A stretch of 64,000 nt of DNA from positions 2,356,001 to 2,420,000 of the forward strand of contig NZ_CP019985.1 in NCBI RefSeq assembly GCF_002250115.1, in the 5' to 3' direction. The translations under genes were made by a program, and so were the position numbers. The stretch is from Shouchella clausii. Its GTDB lineage: Bacteria > Bacillota > Bacilli > Bacillales > Bacillaceae_D. The notes under the pieces were generated by a model, which saw only the letters and a program-made list of their open reading frames with translations, made no database searches and was not told the DNA's origin. Below are positions 50,033 through 58,107 of this stretch, one piece after another (positions within the stretch are counted from its first letter, which is position 1; every line of letters begins with the position of its first letter).

Positions 50033-50878
50033 TTGGCCCAAAGCCAACAAGCAAACCGGCGTGTTGCTCACATTGTGATTTATGTGTTTCTTTTTGTTTG
50101 CGCACTGCTCGTCATCGCTCCTTTTGTATGGATGGTGAGCATAAGCTTTGACCGAATGGCCAATATTCAAGTACCGTTTCCGCCAAGTTTTATTCCTGAT
50201 TTGTTTTCGATCTTTAACTATGAATTGGTATTTGAAAATGGCCGCATTTTCCGTGCGTATCTTAATTCAGGATTGGTAACGTTTGGTTCAGTCATTTTAC
50301 AAGTGTCAGCCGCGCTATTAGGAGGCTATGCCTTTTCAAAAGGGCGCTTTAAAGGGAAAAAGCTGCTGTTTCTTGTCGTGCTTGCGACGATGATGGTGCC
50401 CATTGAAGCGCGGCTTATCCCATTGTATTCGATGTTTAATCGCGTTGGCTTGCTCGATACATTTTGGCCAGTGATTTTGCCCTCGATTTTGTATGGCCTA
50501 GGCGTGTTCCTCACTAAACAATTTTTTGACCAAATTCCTGACAGTTTGCGGGAAGCAGCCTCCATCGACGGCGCTAGTGAATTCAGAACATTTTTTCAAG
50601 TTTACGCGCCATTGGCCGGCCCGATTACAGCGACACTCATCATCTTGTCGTTTATGGGCAACTGGAATGAGTTTGTATGGCCGCTCGTTGTCTTAAACTC
50701 GGAACAGCTCCAGACGATTCCACTCTTTCTCGCCAGCTTTTCGTTAGAAAACGGAACGGCATTAGCCGGAATGACGATGGCGCTGGCAACGATAAGCGTC
50801 GTGCCCATTATTATCGTATTTGTTTGTTTGCAGCGCTATATTATCCAAAGCATTGCCCTTAGCGGCTTAAAAGAATAG
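50033..50878 (+). CDS. Sugar ABC transporter permease, MalG type (3)
   Basis: 281 residues from TTG 50033, six bases after GGAGGGG; the ATG at 50027 touches that site and is unlikely. Six membrane helices starting IVIYVFLFVCALLVIAPFVW; EAA loop PDSLREAASIDGASEFRTFF. C-terminus ALSGLKE. It completes the channel for GH88 substrates. Confidence 0.9.
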   Translation: MAQSQQANRRVAHIVIYVFLFVCALLVIAPFVWMVSISFDRMANIQVPFPPSFIPDLFSIFNYELVFENGRIFRAYLNSGLVTFGSVILQVSAALLGGYAFSKGRFKGKKLLFLVVLATMMVPIEARLIPLYSMFNRVGLLDTFWPVILPSILYGLGVFLTKQFFDQIPDSLREAASIDGASEFRTFFQVYAPLAGPITATLIILSFMGNWNEFVWPLVVLNSEQLQTIPLFLASFSLENGTALAGMTMALATISVVPIIIVFVCLQRYIIQSIALSGLKE

Positions 50879-50891
50879 GGGGACTGCAAAA

Positions 50892-52217
50892 ATGAAGCGA
50901 TTGAGTACACTTGTGGCAGCCTGTTCGTTGGTGATGCTCACCAGTTGTGCGCCGCAAACGGAAACAGAAAACGCCCCGAGTGAAAACGCAGACTTGACCG
51001 TCGCGATGATTGGCGATTTTAAGATGCAAGATACAACAGACCCGATTACAGGCCAAAAAGCGACCGGTTTCCATGCTGCAAAAGCAGAATTTGAACGGCT
51101 TCATCCAGGCGTTACGATTGAATTCATCATGATGCCATGGAGCAACTATGTCGCCAATACACAAGCAATGATTGCCGGGAGCCAGGCCGACGTCTACCAA
51201 ATGCCAGGCGTCAACGATTTTGCCGCCCAAGGTTTGGTAGAACCACTCGAGCCATTCATTGAAGAAGACGACGATTTTGATTTAGGCGTCTATAACGACA
51301 ACTTGGTCGAAGGCTGGAAAGTATTTGGTCCAGACGATGACACACCACAAATTTACTCCCTGCCAGTACTTGGGGACGGCCGTTTCATCCAATACGACAA
51401 GCTATTGTTTGAACAATGGGGCGTTGAGCCACTCTCCGATTACCCGACAGTGGAAGAAGTGATCGACAAAGCGAAGCAAATGACAGGCGAAAATCCAGTC
51501 ACAGGTGAACAAAACTACGGCATTTACTTTCCCGGCACAAACGACACTGCTTTAACGCTCGCCAATCTTATGGAAGGCTTTGGCGGCGAATGGGGCACAG
51601 GCCAACGCTGGGAAGACATTGAGCTGCACTTCGACTCGCCCGAAATGAAACAGGCGCTCGAAGCGATGGTTGAGCTCGCCGACTACATGCCAAAAAGCTT
51701 TATTAACGGCCAAGGCAATGAACGCTGGCTGACGCCTAGCAACAATATCGCCATTGGCATCAACCAAGGAAACGGCAACTTAAAAACAATTTACGCTCAA
51801 AGTTTGCAAGACCGCTTCCCGATTGTGCAAAACTTTAAAAATGAAAACGGCGTCGGTGGCATGTTCTCCGGCAGCCCGCTCGCAATCGGAAAAACGAGCA
51901 AAAACAAAGACCTGGCCTGGGAATTCATTAAATTCAGCGCAAGCGAGTACTTCCAGCGCTTTCTCTGGGAAGAATGGGGCAGCACACCCGTTATCAAACA
52001 AGCGACAGAATGGGAAAGCATCCAAGAGATGGAGCTAATGGAACCCGTCATCGAAGCGATGAGCAACGCCGTCACACCCCGCTATCCATGGGCCTCCTCC
52101 CAGCCACGCTACATTTTGCAAGCAAAAACCGAAGGCGCCTTAACCGGCACGATGTCGGTAGAACAAGCCTTGGAAGAAGCGCAGCGGGAAAGCATGGAGT
52201 GGATTGGGGGGCGGTAA
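50892..52217 (+). CDS. Sugar ABC transporter substrate-binding lipoprotein (3)
   Basis: 441 residues with signal peptide and lipobox LVMLTSCA. Mature part: LTVAMIGDFKMQDTTDPITG, AEFERLHPGVTIEFIMMPWS, DVYQMPGVNDFAAQGLVEPL, then GVGGMFSGSPLAIGKTSKNK. It has a high content of acidic residues, as is common in alkaliphile surface proteins. It presumably delivers unsaturated uronic-acid oligosaccharides to the permeases just upstream; that comes from the GH88 neighbour. The gene order (permeases before the binding protein) differs from the other two importers. The 3' half is unusually rich in C at third positions. Confidence 0.88.
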   Translation: MKRLSTLVAACSLVMLTSCAPQTETENAPSENADLTVAMIGDFKMQDTTDPITGQKATGFHAAKAEFERLHPGVTIEFIMMPWSNYVANTQAMIAGSQADVYQMPGVNDFAAQGLVEPLEPFIEEDDDFDLGVYNDNLVEGWKVFGPDDDTPQIYSLPVLGDGRFIQYDKLLFEQWGVEPLSDYPTVEEVIDKAKQMTGENPVTGEQNYGIYFPGTNDTALTLANLMEGFGGEWGTGQRWEDIELHFDSPEMKQALEAMVELADYMPKSFINGQGNERWLTPSNNIAIGINQGNGNLKTIYAQSLQDRFPIVQNFKNENGVGGMFSGSPLAIGKTSKNKDLAWEFIKFSASEYFQRFLWEEWGSTPVIKQATEWESIQEMELMEPVIEAMSNAVTPRYPWASSQPRYILQAKTEGALTGTMSVEQALEEAQRESMEWIGGR

Positions 52218-52256
52218 GGGCAATACGAAAGAGAGCAGAGCGTCGAGTGGGTACCG

Positions 52257-52303
52257 ACCCCAAGAAGTTAGAGTAGGAAAATTAACTTCTTGGGGTGTTT
52301 TTA
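52257..52303 (+). terminator. Terminator of the GH88-ABC operon
   Basis: ACCCCAAGAAGTTA and TAACTTCTTGGGGT form a perfect 14-bp stem with a 12-base loop, followed by GTTTTT. Confidence 0.9.
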
Positions 52304-52453
52304 TGGCTAAATATCTAATTTCTTTCAAATTGAAGAATGGGTAAAGATTAACGAAACAGTTGCGGGCATACAAAACGTATAATTATCTGTAAATGATTTC
52401 CTCTTGGTCTTCCCCCGGTTCCGAATGTATGCCTGATTGTTTACGACGCCTAC

Positions 52454-53038
52454 TTAAGAACCTCGAATTTCTGAGATAATGGAGCTGAGAAACTTTTGTT
52501 GTTCGACACTAGCTTTTTCACATAGCCCCCATAGCAACTGATTCTCATGCTCAGTCAAATCCCGTTTGAGTGTTGAATTCATTCGTTGTTTCAAGTCGAA
52601 ATAGACGCCCCTTTCTTCGACCGCGCGAATATAGTGCCCGTCCGGGTCATAAAAGGTGAAATAACCGAAATCATTAGTAAATACAGGTTCTTTATCAACA
52701 TGGGTTCCAGCTTGTTTAATCCGTTCATGCAACGCAAGCAAGTCATTCGTTAATATCTCAACCATCGTCACATGTCCTGTGCTGCTTGTGATAAAGAATG
52801 AATGAGGAAAGACAAACTTCAATTGTGTGACATCTTCAGGTTTAGTTTCCATCAAAAAAATACCTGGACCATTTCTGTTTTTCAATGCAATATGTGCTTC
52901 TCCAAACGAATAATCTGTTGAAACCAATTCATAGCCCAAGACAGTACAATAAAAGTCGACTGATTTTTTCAAATTTGTGACTGGAAATCGCATGCTGCAG
53001 TACCCAATCACATCCGCATCATTTTTTTCTTTGTTCAA
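52454..53038 (-). CDS. VOC-family protein with C-terminal helical extension
   Basis: 194 residues. VOC domain at residues about 10-140: CSMRFPVTNLKKSVDFYCTV, HIALKNRNGPGIFLMET, VFTNDFGYFTFYDPDGHYIR with the terminal metal-ligand pattern. A further 50 residues (LKQRMNSTLKRDLTEHENQL and EKASVEQQKFLSSIISEI) form an amphipathic helical tail absent from minimal VOC proteins. Function unknown. The leader has a weak purine-rich site. It is convergent with the GH88 operon. Confidence 0.8.
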   Translation of the reverse strand: MNKEKNDADVIGYCSMRFPVTNLKKSVDFYCTVLGYELVSTDYSFGEAHIALKNRNGPGIFLMETKPEDVTQLKFVFPHSFFITSSTGHVTMVEILTNDLLALHERIKQAGTHVDKEPVFTNDFGYFTFYDPDGHYIRAVEERGVYFDLKQRMNSTLKRDLTEHENQLLWGLCEKASVEQQKFLSSIISEIRGS

Positions 53039-53266
53039 TATCTTCTACTCCTTTCTAGTTACTTCAAATTTTTCGTCGCTGATCGCCATGCCGATTTTAA
53101 AATCAAATTGGGGTACTTATTCGTTAGAAAAGTTTACAATCCTGCTTGTTAGCTTAAAGCATCATTGAAATTTTCCACATATTGCTGTCCCCTACATAAA
53201 AATAAAAAGGCTTGATGAGTGGATGATGAATCTAGCGCGTTAACTATACGAATAAAGGAGACGAAA

Positions 53267-53791
53267 ATGATTATACAGGAACAACTAAACAATAAAAGTT
53301 TACCTTGTCCAAATATCATTCAAATGGTGTTATCAAATGTTCCACCAGCAACTCATTTAGTCACCGCAGTCCATTGTCTATTATTTTTTGAAGAACGGTT
53401 AGTACTAACGAGGTTAGAGAATAGAGGCTGGGAAATTCCAGGAGGACATATGGAAGAAGGTGAAACGATAGTCGAAGCTTTAAGAAGAGAGGTATTAGAA
53501 GAGGCGGGAGCTTATATAAGTTCGGAAACTTTAATAGGGTATGAAAAGATTACGTTATTAGGTAGTAGACAAGATGGTTACCCTTATCCTTACCCATCAA
53601 GTTATCAGTTATTTTTCGCAGCAATAGCGGAGCAGTTTGTTAAGATAAATGACCCAACAGGACAAGCGAAAGAAAGATACTTCTTAGACTTGAACAATGA
53701 GTGTGATAAAAAGAGTCAATGGGTAGTTGACCATTATAAACTTTGTCTAGCAGCTTATAATGCTTTATTTCAAACAAAGAAGGATGATTAA
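53267..53791 (+). CDS. Nudix hydrolase
   Basis: 174 residues from ATG 53267 (AAAGGAGACG upstream). Nudix box: GHMEEGETIVEALRREVLEE then AGAYI, matching Gx5Ex7REUxEExGU exactly. It follows a beta strand NRGWEIPGG. Nudix enzymes hydrolyse nucleoside diphosphates linked to another moiety; the substrate is not predictable here. About 50 residues precede the domain. It is monocistronic and followed by a large hairpin. Confidence 0.9.
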   Translation: MIIQEQLNNKSLPCPNIIQMVLSNVPPATHLVTAVHCLLFFEERLVLTRLENRGWEIPGGHMEEGETIVEALRREVLEEAGAYISSETLIGYEKITLLGSRQDGYPYPYPSSYQLFFAAIAEQFVKINDPTGQAKERYFLDLNNECDKKSQWVVDHYKLCLAAYNALFQTKKDD

Positions 53792-53817
53792 ATGTATTTA
53801 CTATTATTTCGCTTCGA

Positions 53818-53856
53818 GGCCAGCACCAACGCCTGCTCACTTCGTTGGTGTTGGCC
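53818..53856. repeat. 14-bp inverted repeat downstream of the Nudix gene
   Basis: GGCCAGCACCAACG and CGTTGGTGTTGGCC pair over 14 positions (one G-T) with an 11-base loop. No T-run follows on either strand, so it is more like a structured spacer or a dispersed repeat unit than a terminator. Confidence 0.55.
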
Positions 53857-53973
53857 ATTACGATTCGTGGCACACGTAAAGTGGGTGTAATGTCAGTTGG
53901 TGTGTGTAGGAGCCATTGCAGGATTCTAGGCGCCTATCAGTCCGTTTTATAACGATCCGCATATTTTCTAAAT

Positions 53974-55347
53974 TCAGTTCAAATCAGAATGCAAATCATT
54001 CCCGGTCTCTGTTTGATAGGCTCCGAAATCATCAAACTCTTCATCCTTCCATATCCAATACGCTTGATTTTTGCTGCTATAGTGATTATAGTCGACGCTA
54101 TTTCCTTCATTTTCGCTGAACTCGTTTGTGATCATTCGTCCGTCTTCATTCGCTTTGATGTAGTTGTTATGCAATTCATTGTTTCTAGTGTCGAAGGCTA
54201 GATTGATTTCACCATAACCAAGATGCTTCCCGTTATTTTCTGTTAACTCGTTTTCTTTAATGATACAATTTTCCGTCCTTCCACGATCTTCGTCATAGCC
54301 GCCAAGGGTAATGCCTGCTCCATGATTGTTATAAATGCGGTTCCTTGATACTTCCACATTTGAAGTGGCACCGCCGTCATGCTCACTTGCCAGTTCAATT
54401 CCAAAATCATTGTGGTGAACGTCATTGTCGATAATTTTTACAGCTTTGCCTCCATCCACGTATATGCCGGCGGCTGAGTAATCTTCCCCATAGGCGGGAT
54501 TGCCAAAAGAGGAACTATTGTATACATGATTTTCTTCAATTACACCATTTCTAGCCTGATCTTGCGAAGGATTCGGCGCGATCCCTTCAAAGCCGATGAT
54601 GTCGATGCCAATATTGTTGTTATCGTGTACAATATTCTGCGCAATACGAAAGCCGTCTACATTTCCATTAATCGCCATCGCTTCGCTCGCCCCTAGTTTC
54701 AGGTTATACAACTCATTTTGGGTAATAGCAAGCTGTTCCAATGAAGTTGACGAGTTACCGTAAACGGCAATGCCGTGTGCATTACCGCCTCCTATTCGCT
54801 GATCTGCGTTTGTTCCCATATCGTGGATGCGATTCCCTATCATTTCAATATTCCTGCCGCTACCGCTCACATGAATGCCAACGGGCGTGACATCGGGTGA
54901 TGATGTATAAAAATGGCGTATTTCAATGCCTTCGACACGTACATAACTGGCATTGTCAATACGAATGATGCCATCTTCGACTTGCTTTACACCCTTGCCG
55001 TCTATTATTGCCGTTTGTCCCTCCACATTGCGCAAAGATATGTAACCTTGGTCAAGCGATCCAGATTTATTGATGCTCACCGTTTGGTGATACACTCCCT
55101 CCATTAGGAATACAGTGCCACCTGGTTTGACTAATTCGATTGCTTTCTGGATACTGGCAAACGGCGCATTCATTGTTCCAGGATTCGTATCTTTGCCTTG
55201 CGGTGAGACGTAGTAATCTCTTATTTCCGTTTCGGCTGTTGCTGGCAGCCTCGCCCCTGAAGTTGGATATAGTTTGGTGCTGAAGTAAGCGGCACTTCCT
55301 ACTAACAATACGAGGAAACAAGTCCAGAAAATCTTTTTTTTGTTCAT
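53974..55347 (-). CDS. Secreted right-handed beta-helix protein (DUF1565/NosD-like)
   Basis: 457 residues. N-terminal KKKIFWTCFLVLLVGSAAYF is a signal peptide or anchor. A DUF1565-type start follows (YYVSPQGKDTNPGTMNAPFA, SIQKAIELVKPGGTVFLMEG), then many parallel beta-helix rungs with N-rich turns: NIEMIGNRIHDMGTNAD, FRIAQNIVHDNNNIGID, VKIIDNDVHHNDFGIELASE, SRNRIYNNHGAGITLGG. Such proteins are often polysaccharide lyases or glycan-binding; catalytic residues could not be identified. Neither candidate start (55347, or 55380 giving an extra MEKFKSPDVVI) has a strong ribosome site; I chose the one directly before the signal peptide. Proximity to the GH88 locus is suggestive only. Confidence 0.8.
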   Translation of the reverse strand: MNKKKIFWTCFLVLLVGSAAYFSTKLYPTSGARLPATAETEIRDYYVSPQGKDTNPGTMNAPFASIQKAIELVKPGGTVFLMEGVYHQTVSINKSGSLDQGYISLRNVEGQTAIIDGKGVKQVEDGIIRIDNASYVRVEGIEIRHFYTSSPDVTPVGIHVSGSGRNIEMIGNRIHDMGTNADQRIGGGNAHGIAVYGNSSTSLEQLAITQNELYNLKLGASEAMAINGNVDGFRIAQNIVHDNNNIGIDIIGFEGIAPNPSQDQARNGVIEENHVYNSSSFGNPAYGEDYSAAGIYVDGGKAVKIIDNDVHHNDFGIELASEHDGGATSNVEVSRNRIYNNHGAGITLGGYDEDRGRTENCIIKENELTENNGKHLGYGEINLAFDTRNNELHNNYIKANEDGRMITNEFSENEGNSVDYNHYSSKNQAYWIWKDEEFDDFGAYQTETGNDLHSDLN

Positions 55348-55380
55348 GATAACCACATCCGGTGATTTGAATTTTTCCAT

Positions 55381-55667
55381 CTATTTCACATCTTTATCTT
55401 TACTCAGTTTTTTTGTTGAGCTGCTGTATATGTAGTAGTTCATAAGTGTTCAAGTTTGGGGGCGAGTCATAATTTCCCGCACCGGTTTTCATCAATGATC
55501 ACCTAAAAGTACAAGATGATTTCTCTTTTGTATTAGAATAGCCTAGTTCTCCGTCATTTGTATAGAATAGTGTTTATTCTATTGAAGGTGAAATTGCTGA
55601 TGCTACTCAAAGGGTGTTGACTCGTCATAAGAATGAAGGATACCGTCTTAAAAATCGTATATAACAA
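55381..55667. other. Intergenic stretch with a dyad and a possible coding remnant
   Basis: ATAGAATA (55562-55569) and TATTCTAT (55575-55582) form a dyad. The plus frame 55566-55664 reads VYSIEGEIADATQRVLTRHK and NEGYRLKNRI before a stop; it looks protein-like but has no start or ribosome site, so it may be the tail of a lost gene. Nothing else is recognised. Confidence 0.3.
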
Positions 55668-55697
55668 TTGACAATGTTCAAAGGATGCTCCTATACT
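55668..55697 (+). promoter_or_regulatory. SigA promoter of the EamA transporter gene
   Basis: TTGACA (55668-55673) and TATACT (55692-55697) with an 18-base spacer. Transcription would start near 55704, leaving a leader of about 134 bases. Confidence 0.7.
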
Positions 55698-55775
55698 ATG
55701 AACGGAACAGAATAACTTACCTAAAACCTATTTGGGAAGTTGTGGACTTTTCTAGAGAGCGATTTCTATTTTCGC

Positions 55776-55810
55776 CACACAAAGGCCGTACGGTCATTGT
55801 GTGTTTTTTT
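55776..55810 (+). terminator. Terminator hairpin inside the leader of the EamA gene
   Basis: CACACAA (55776-55782) pairs with TTGTGTG (55797-55803), with an inner CCGTACGG, and runs into seven T residues. It lies between the promoter and the start codon at 55838, so it is an attenuator candidate. TGTGG in the leader at about 55741-55745 could pair with CCACA of the 5' arm as an antiterminator. Confidence 0.7.
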
Positions 55811-55837
55811 GTGTTCAATAAAGGAGGAACTGGCGCG

Positions 55838-56752
55838 ATGAAATTATGGCACTATGCATTAATCGTTTTTTTAGGAGGGTGTAGTTACGGGGTGTTGTCT
55901 ACTTTTGTTAAATTGGCGTATGCGGCCGGTTTCACCGTGTCAGCAGTAACCGGGGGGCAATATCTCTTCGGCGCTGTGCTTACTTGGCTTGCAGTGTTCT
56001 TTACGAAAAAGAAAAAACTGACGCGTATACAATTTTTAAAGCTTATCGTATCTGGTATTCCATTCGGGTTAACAGGAATATTTTATTATCAAGCCTTGCA
56101 AACTTTAAACGCCTCTCTAGCGATCGTGTTTTTGTTCCAATTTGTTTGGATCGGAGCCTTGTTAGAGTGGGGATTCCATAAGAAAAAGCCGACCAAGAGG
56201 AAACTTATTTCCATCGCGTTGCTTCTGGTTGGTTCCATGTTGGCAGCCAATATTCTATTTCAGGAACATTTGGCGCTGTCATGGCAAGGAAGCTTTTGGG
56301 GAATGCTTGCAGCATCATCCTTTTCCACATTCATTTTTTTGAGTGGTTCGGTTGAAAAGGAAACGCCTCCCGTTTTAAAAAGCGCTCTTCTTTCCACAGG
56401 AGGCGTATTGACCGTATTTATTGTATTTCCACCAACGTTTTTATTTGACCTGGATGTATTAATGGGGATCATTCCTTATGGATTCGCACTGGGCATATTC
56501 GGCGTCGTCCTTCCGCCCCTTCTCTTTTCGATTGGAATGCCCCGTGTCGGTCCGGGATTGGGAACCATTCTTACGTCATCCGAATTGCCGGTTGTCATTA
56601 TCATGTCCTCTTTAGTGCTTGGAGAAGCGATAAGCTGGGCTCAGTGGGTTGGAGTGCTCATTATTCTCGGTGGGATCGTTTACAGCAACGCTCGATTTGA
56701 TAGTCGGAAAAAATTGTCTTTAAATAAGGCTGACAGCCATAACGTGAGCTGA
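55838..56752 (+). CDS. EamA/DMT-superfamily transporter
   Basis: 304 residues from ATG 55838, about nine bases after AAAGGAGG; codons upstream in the same frame are the leader RNA. Ten membrane helices in two EamA repeats: YALIVFLGGCSYGVLSTFVK and LSWQGSFWGMLAASSFSTFI begin the two halves; the end has LTSSELPVVIIMSSLVLGEA and ISWAQWVGVLIILGGIVY. Members export amino acids, nucleobases or other metabolites. The substrate is unknown. The terminator hairpin in its leader suggests control by a small-molecule or protein signal. Confidence 0.88.
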   Translation: MKLWHYALIVFLGGCSYGVLSTFVKLAYAAGFTVSAVTGGQYLFGAVLTWLAVFFTKKKKLTRIQFLKLIVSGIPFGLTGIFYYQALQTLNASLAIVFLFQFVWIGALLEWGFHKKKPTKRKLISIALLLVGSMLAANILFQEHLALSWQGSFWGMLAASSFSTFIFLSGSVEKETPPVLKSALLSTGGVLTVFIVFPPTFLFDLDVLMGIIPYGFALGIFGVVLPPLLFSIGMPRVGPGLGTILTSSELPVVIIMSSLVLGEAISWAQWVGVLIILGGIVYSNARFDSRKKLSLNKADSHNVS

Positions 56753-56767
56753 AAGTGTGGGATAAAA

Positions 56768-56800
56768 GAGCCTGCTAAACCCGAAGGTTAGTAGGCTTTT
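56768..56800 (+). terminator. Terminator of the EamA gene
   Basis: AGCCTGCTAA (56769-56778) pairs with TTAGTAGGCT (one G-T) around an ACCCGAAGG loop, then TTTTC. Confidence 0.8.
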
Positions 56801-56887
56801 CTATGGCTTTCCGGTTGTTGTGTTTAATCCTATCGAATCAATGTCAGTCAAGGCATCAACCGATTCATTTTTTAATTGTAGCTATCG

Positions 56888-56941
56888 TTGACACGGTAGT
56901 TGCCTACATATATGATTTAGTTAGTTATATAACTAACTAAA
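56888..56941 (+). promoter_or_regulatory. Promoter and perfect 26-bp palindromic operator of the TetR-DUF5367 pair
   Basis: TTGACA (56888-56893), 17-base spacer, TATGAT (56911-56916). TTTAGTTAGTTAT (56916-56928) is followed immediately by its exact reverse complement (56929-56941), covering the transcription start. An ideal autoregulatory TetR operator. Confidence 0.85.
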
Positions 56942-56959
56942 TAGTGGTGGTGAACGAAA

Positions 56960-57547
56960 ATGGCTGAACCTAATGTGATTACAAAGCAAGATTTAATTGA
57001 ATCGGCTAAAACGTGCATTGTCGAGAATGGGGTCAATCAGTTAACGCTTAGGGCTGTTGCAGAGGGAGCGGGAGTGACGCAAGGAACGGTTTACTACCAT
57101 TTTAAAACGAAAGAGCAGCTTATGATTGAAGTGGTAGAGGATATGTGCAAAACCTCTTGGGAGAGGTTGGAACAGATGAAAGAGGATACGGGCCAGCAAG
57201 GGATTGAGTGGATGAAAGCAGGTCTTGAAGCTGCTTATGAAAGGAATTCAAGCGATGCTTCTTATCACTCGTTATTTTTCTCATTGGTTGCGGCAGGATT
57301 GCACAACCATAACATTCGTGAGCGAATTGGCGGATTACTGGCTTATGAGAATGACGTTCTCCAAAAACAAATTCACGCATTAGCAGGAGACGAATGTTCC
57401 GGCATGCCGGCAGACGTCTTCAGTGTGTTCGTGAATGCGCTCATTGATGGTTTGGCGGTACAGTCTTTAATGAGAGCAGATTTCGATGGCAAAAAAGTAT
57501 TTGATTATCTGGAAAGGTTGCTGGCTAAACAATTGGGAAGCCGTTAG
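56960..57547 (+). CDS. TetR/AcrR-family transcriptional regulator
   Basis: 195 residues. Helix-turn-helix: DLIESAKTCIVENGVNQLTL, RAVAEGAGVTQGTVYYHFKT, KEQLMIEVVED. The C-terminal part ends ALIDGLAVQSLMRADFDGKK, VFDYLERLLAKQL, the TetR_C ligand domain common to repressors of membrane protein genes. Its gene carries a perfect palindrome over the promoter. It is followed after 41 bases by a DUF5367 membrane protein that it likely controls. Confidence 0.9.
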   Translation: MAEPNVITKQDLIESAKTCIVENGVNQLTLRAVAEGAGVTQGTVYYHFKTKEQLMIEVVEDMCKTSWERLEQMKEDTGQQGIEWMKAGLEAAYERNSSDASYHSLFFSLVAAGLHNHNIRERIGGLLAYENDVLQKQIHALAGDECSGMPADVFSVFVNALIDGLAVQSLMRADFDGKKVFDYLERLLAKQLGSR

Positions 57548-57588
57548 TCTTTTTCACATTCATTCGCTGCCAAAGGGTGTGATATAGT

Positions 57589-57963
57589 TTGTTTTTTCTT
57601 GTATGGGGTTTTTTAGTATGGTTAGGAGCGACAGCGGTTTTTCGTTTTTTCGGACAGTTTTTCTTCTCACTGGAACAGCCGCTGTTGTTGGTTGCTGCGT
57701 ATGTAGGTGTAATTCCGTTAATTTTAAGTCTGACTTTTCCTGTTTATCGCTATAAAAAATTGCAGCCGAGGGAACGCCAAAAAGCCGCTGTTTTCATTGC
57801 TTTGCCGGGGATGTTGTTCGATGTCGTCGTGTTGTTGTTTTTTGCTAATATCTTCGTAAACTTAGATCCGGATATGGATCGCATGTTTGCCTCATGGCTG
57901 TTATGGGCCTACTCAGCGATACTCCTTACAGGGTTAGTGCCAAGGAAAAGGAATGTTACTTAA
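57589..57963 (+). CDS. DUF5367-family four-helix membrane protein
   Basis: 124 residues from a TTG start, with a weak AAAGGG site about 11 bases upstream. FFLVWGFLVWLGATAVFRFF opens the first of four hydrophobic helices; next LLLVAAYVGVIPLILSLTFP, then AVFIALPGMLFDVVVLLFFA and MFASWLLWAYSAILLTGLVP. This is the DUF5367 pattern. Function unknown; pairing with a TetR repressor suggests an inducible membrane protein, perhaps protective. A terminator follows at 58060. Confidence 0.78.
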   Translation: MFFLVWGFLVWLGATAVFRFFGQFFFSLEQPLLLVAAYVGVIPLILSLTFPVYRYKKLQPRERQKAAVFIALPGMLFDVVVLLFFANIFVNLDPDMDRMFASWLLWAYSAILLTGLVPRKRNVT

Positions 57964-58059
57964 TAAGCATTAAAGGGACGAGACGGGGAAGCGGGCTTGA
58001 ATTTTATAATAAAAAGCTGTTTAAAAAGCTCATGCTGCGAACAAACGATAAAACATGAA

Positions 58060-58107
58060 GGACCTAAAGCAAAGATCATTCGATCTTCGCCTCGGGTCTC
58101 TTTTTTT
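58060..58107 (+). terminator. Terminator after the DUF5367 gene
   Basis: GGACC ... GGGTC as outer arms with an inner AAGATC / GATCTT stem, then CTTTTTTT. It overlaps the stop codon of the convergent LysR gene by two bases. Confidence 0.75.

Noticed and set aside
55685-55837. N-terminal extension of the EamA transporter
   Set aside because: The frame is open across the leader, including its terminator hairpin, but the strong ribosome site and hydrophobic start are at 55838.
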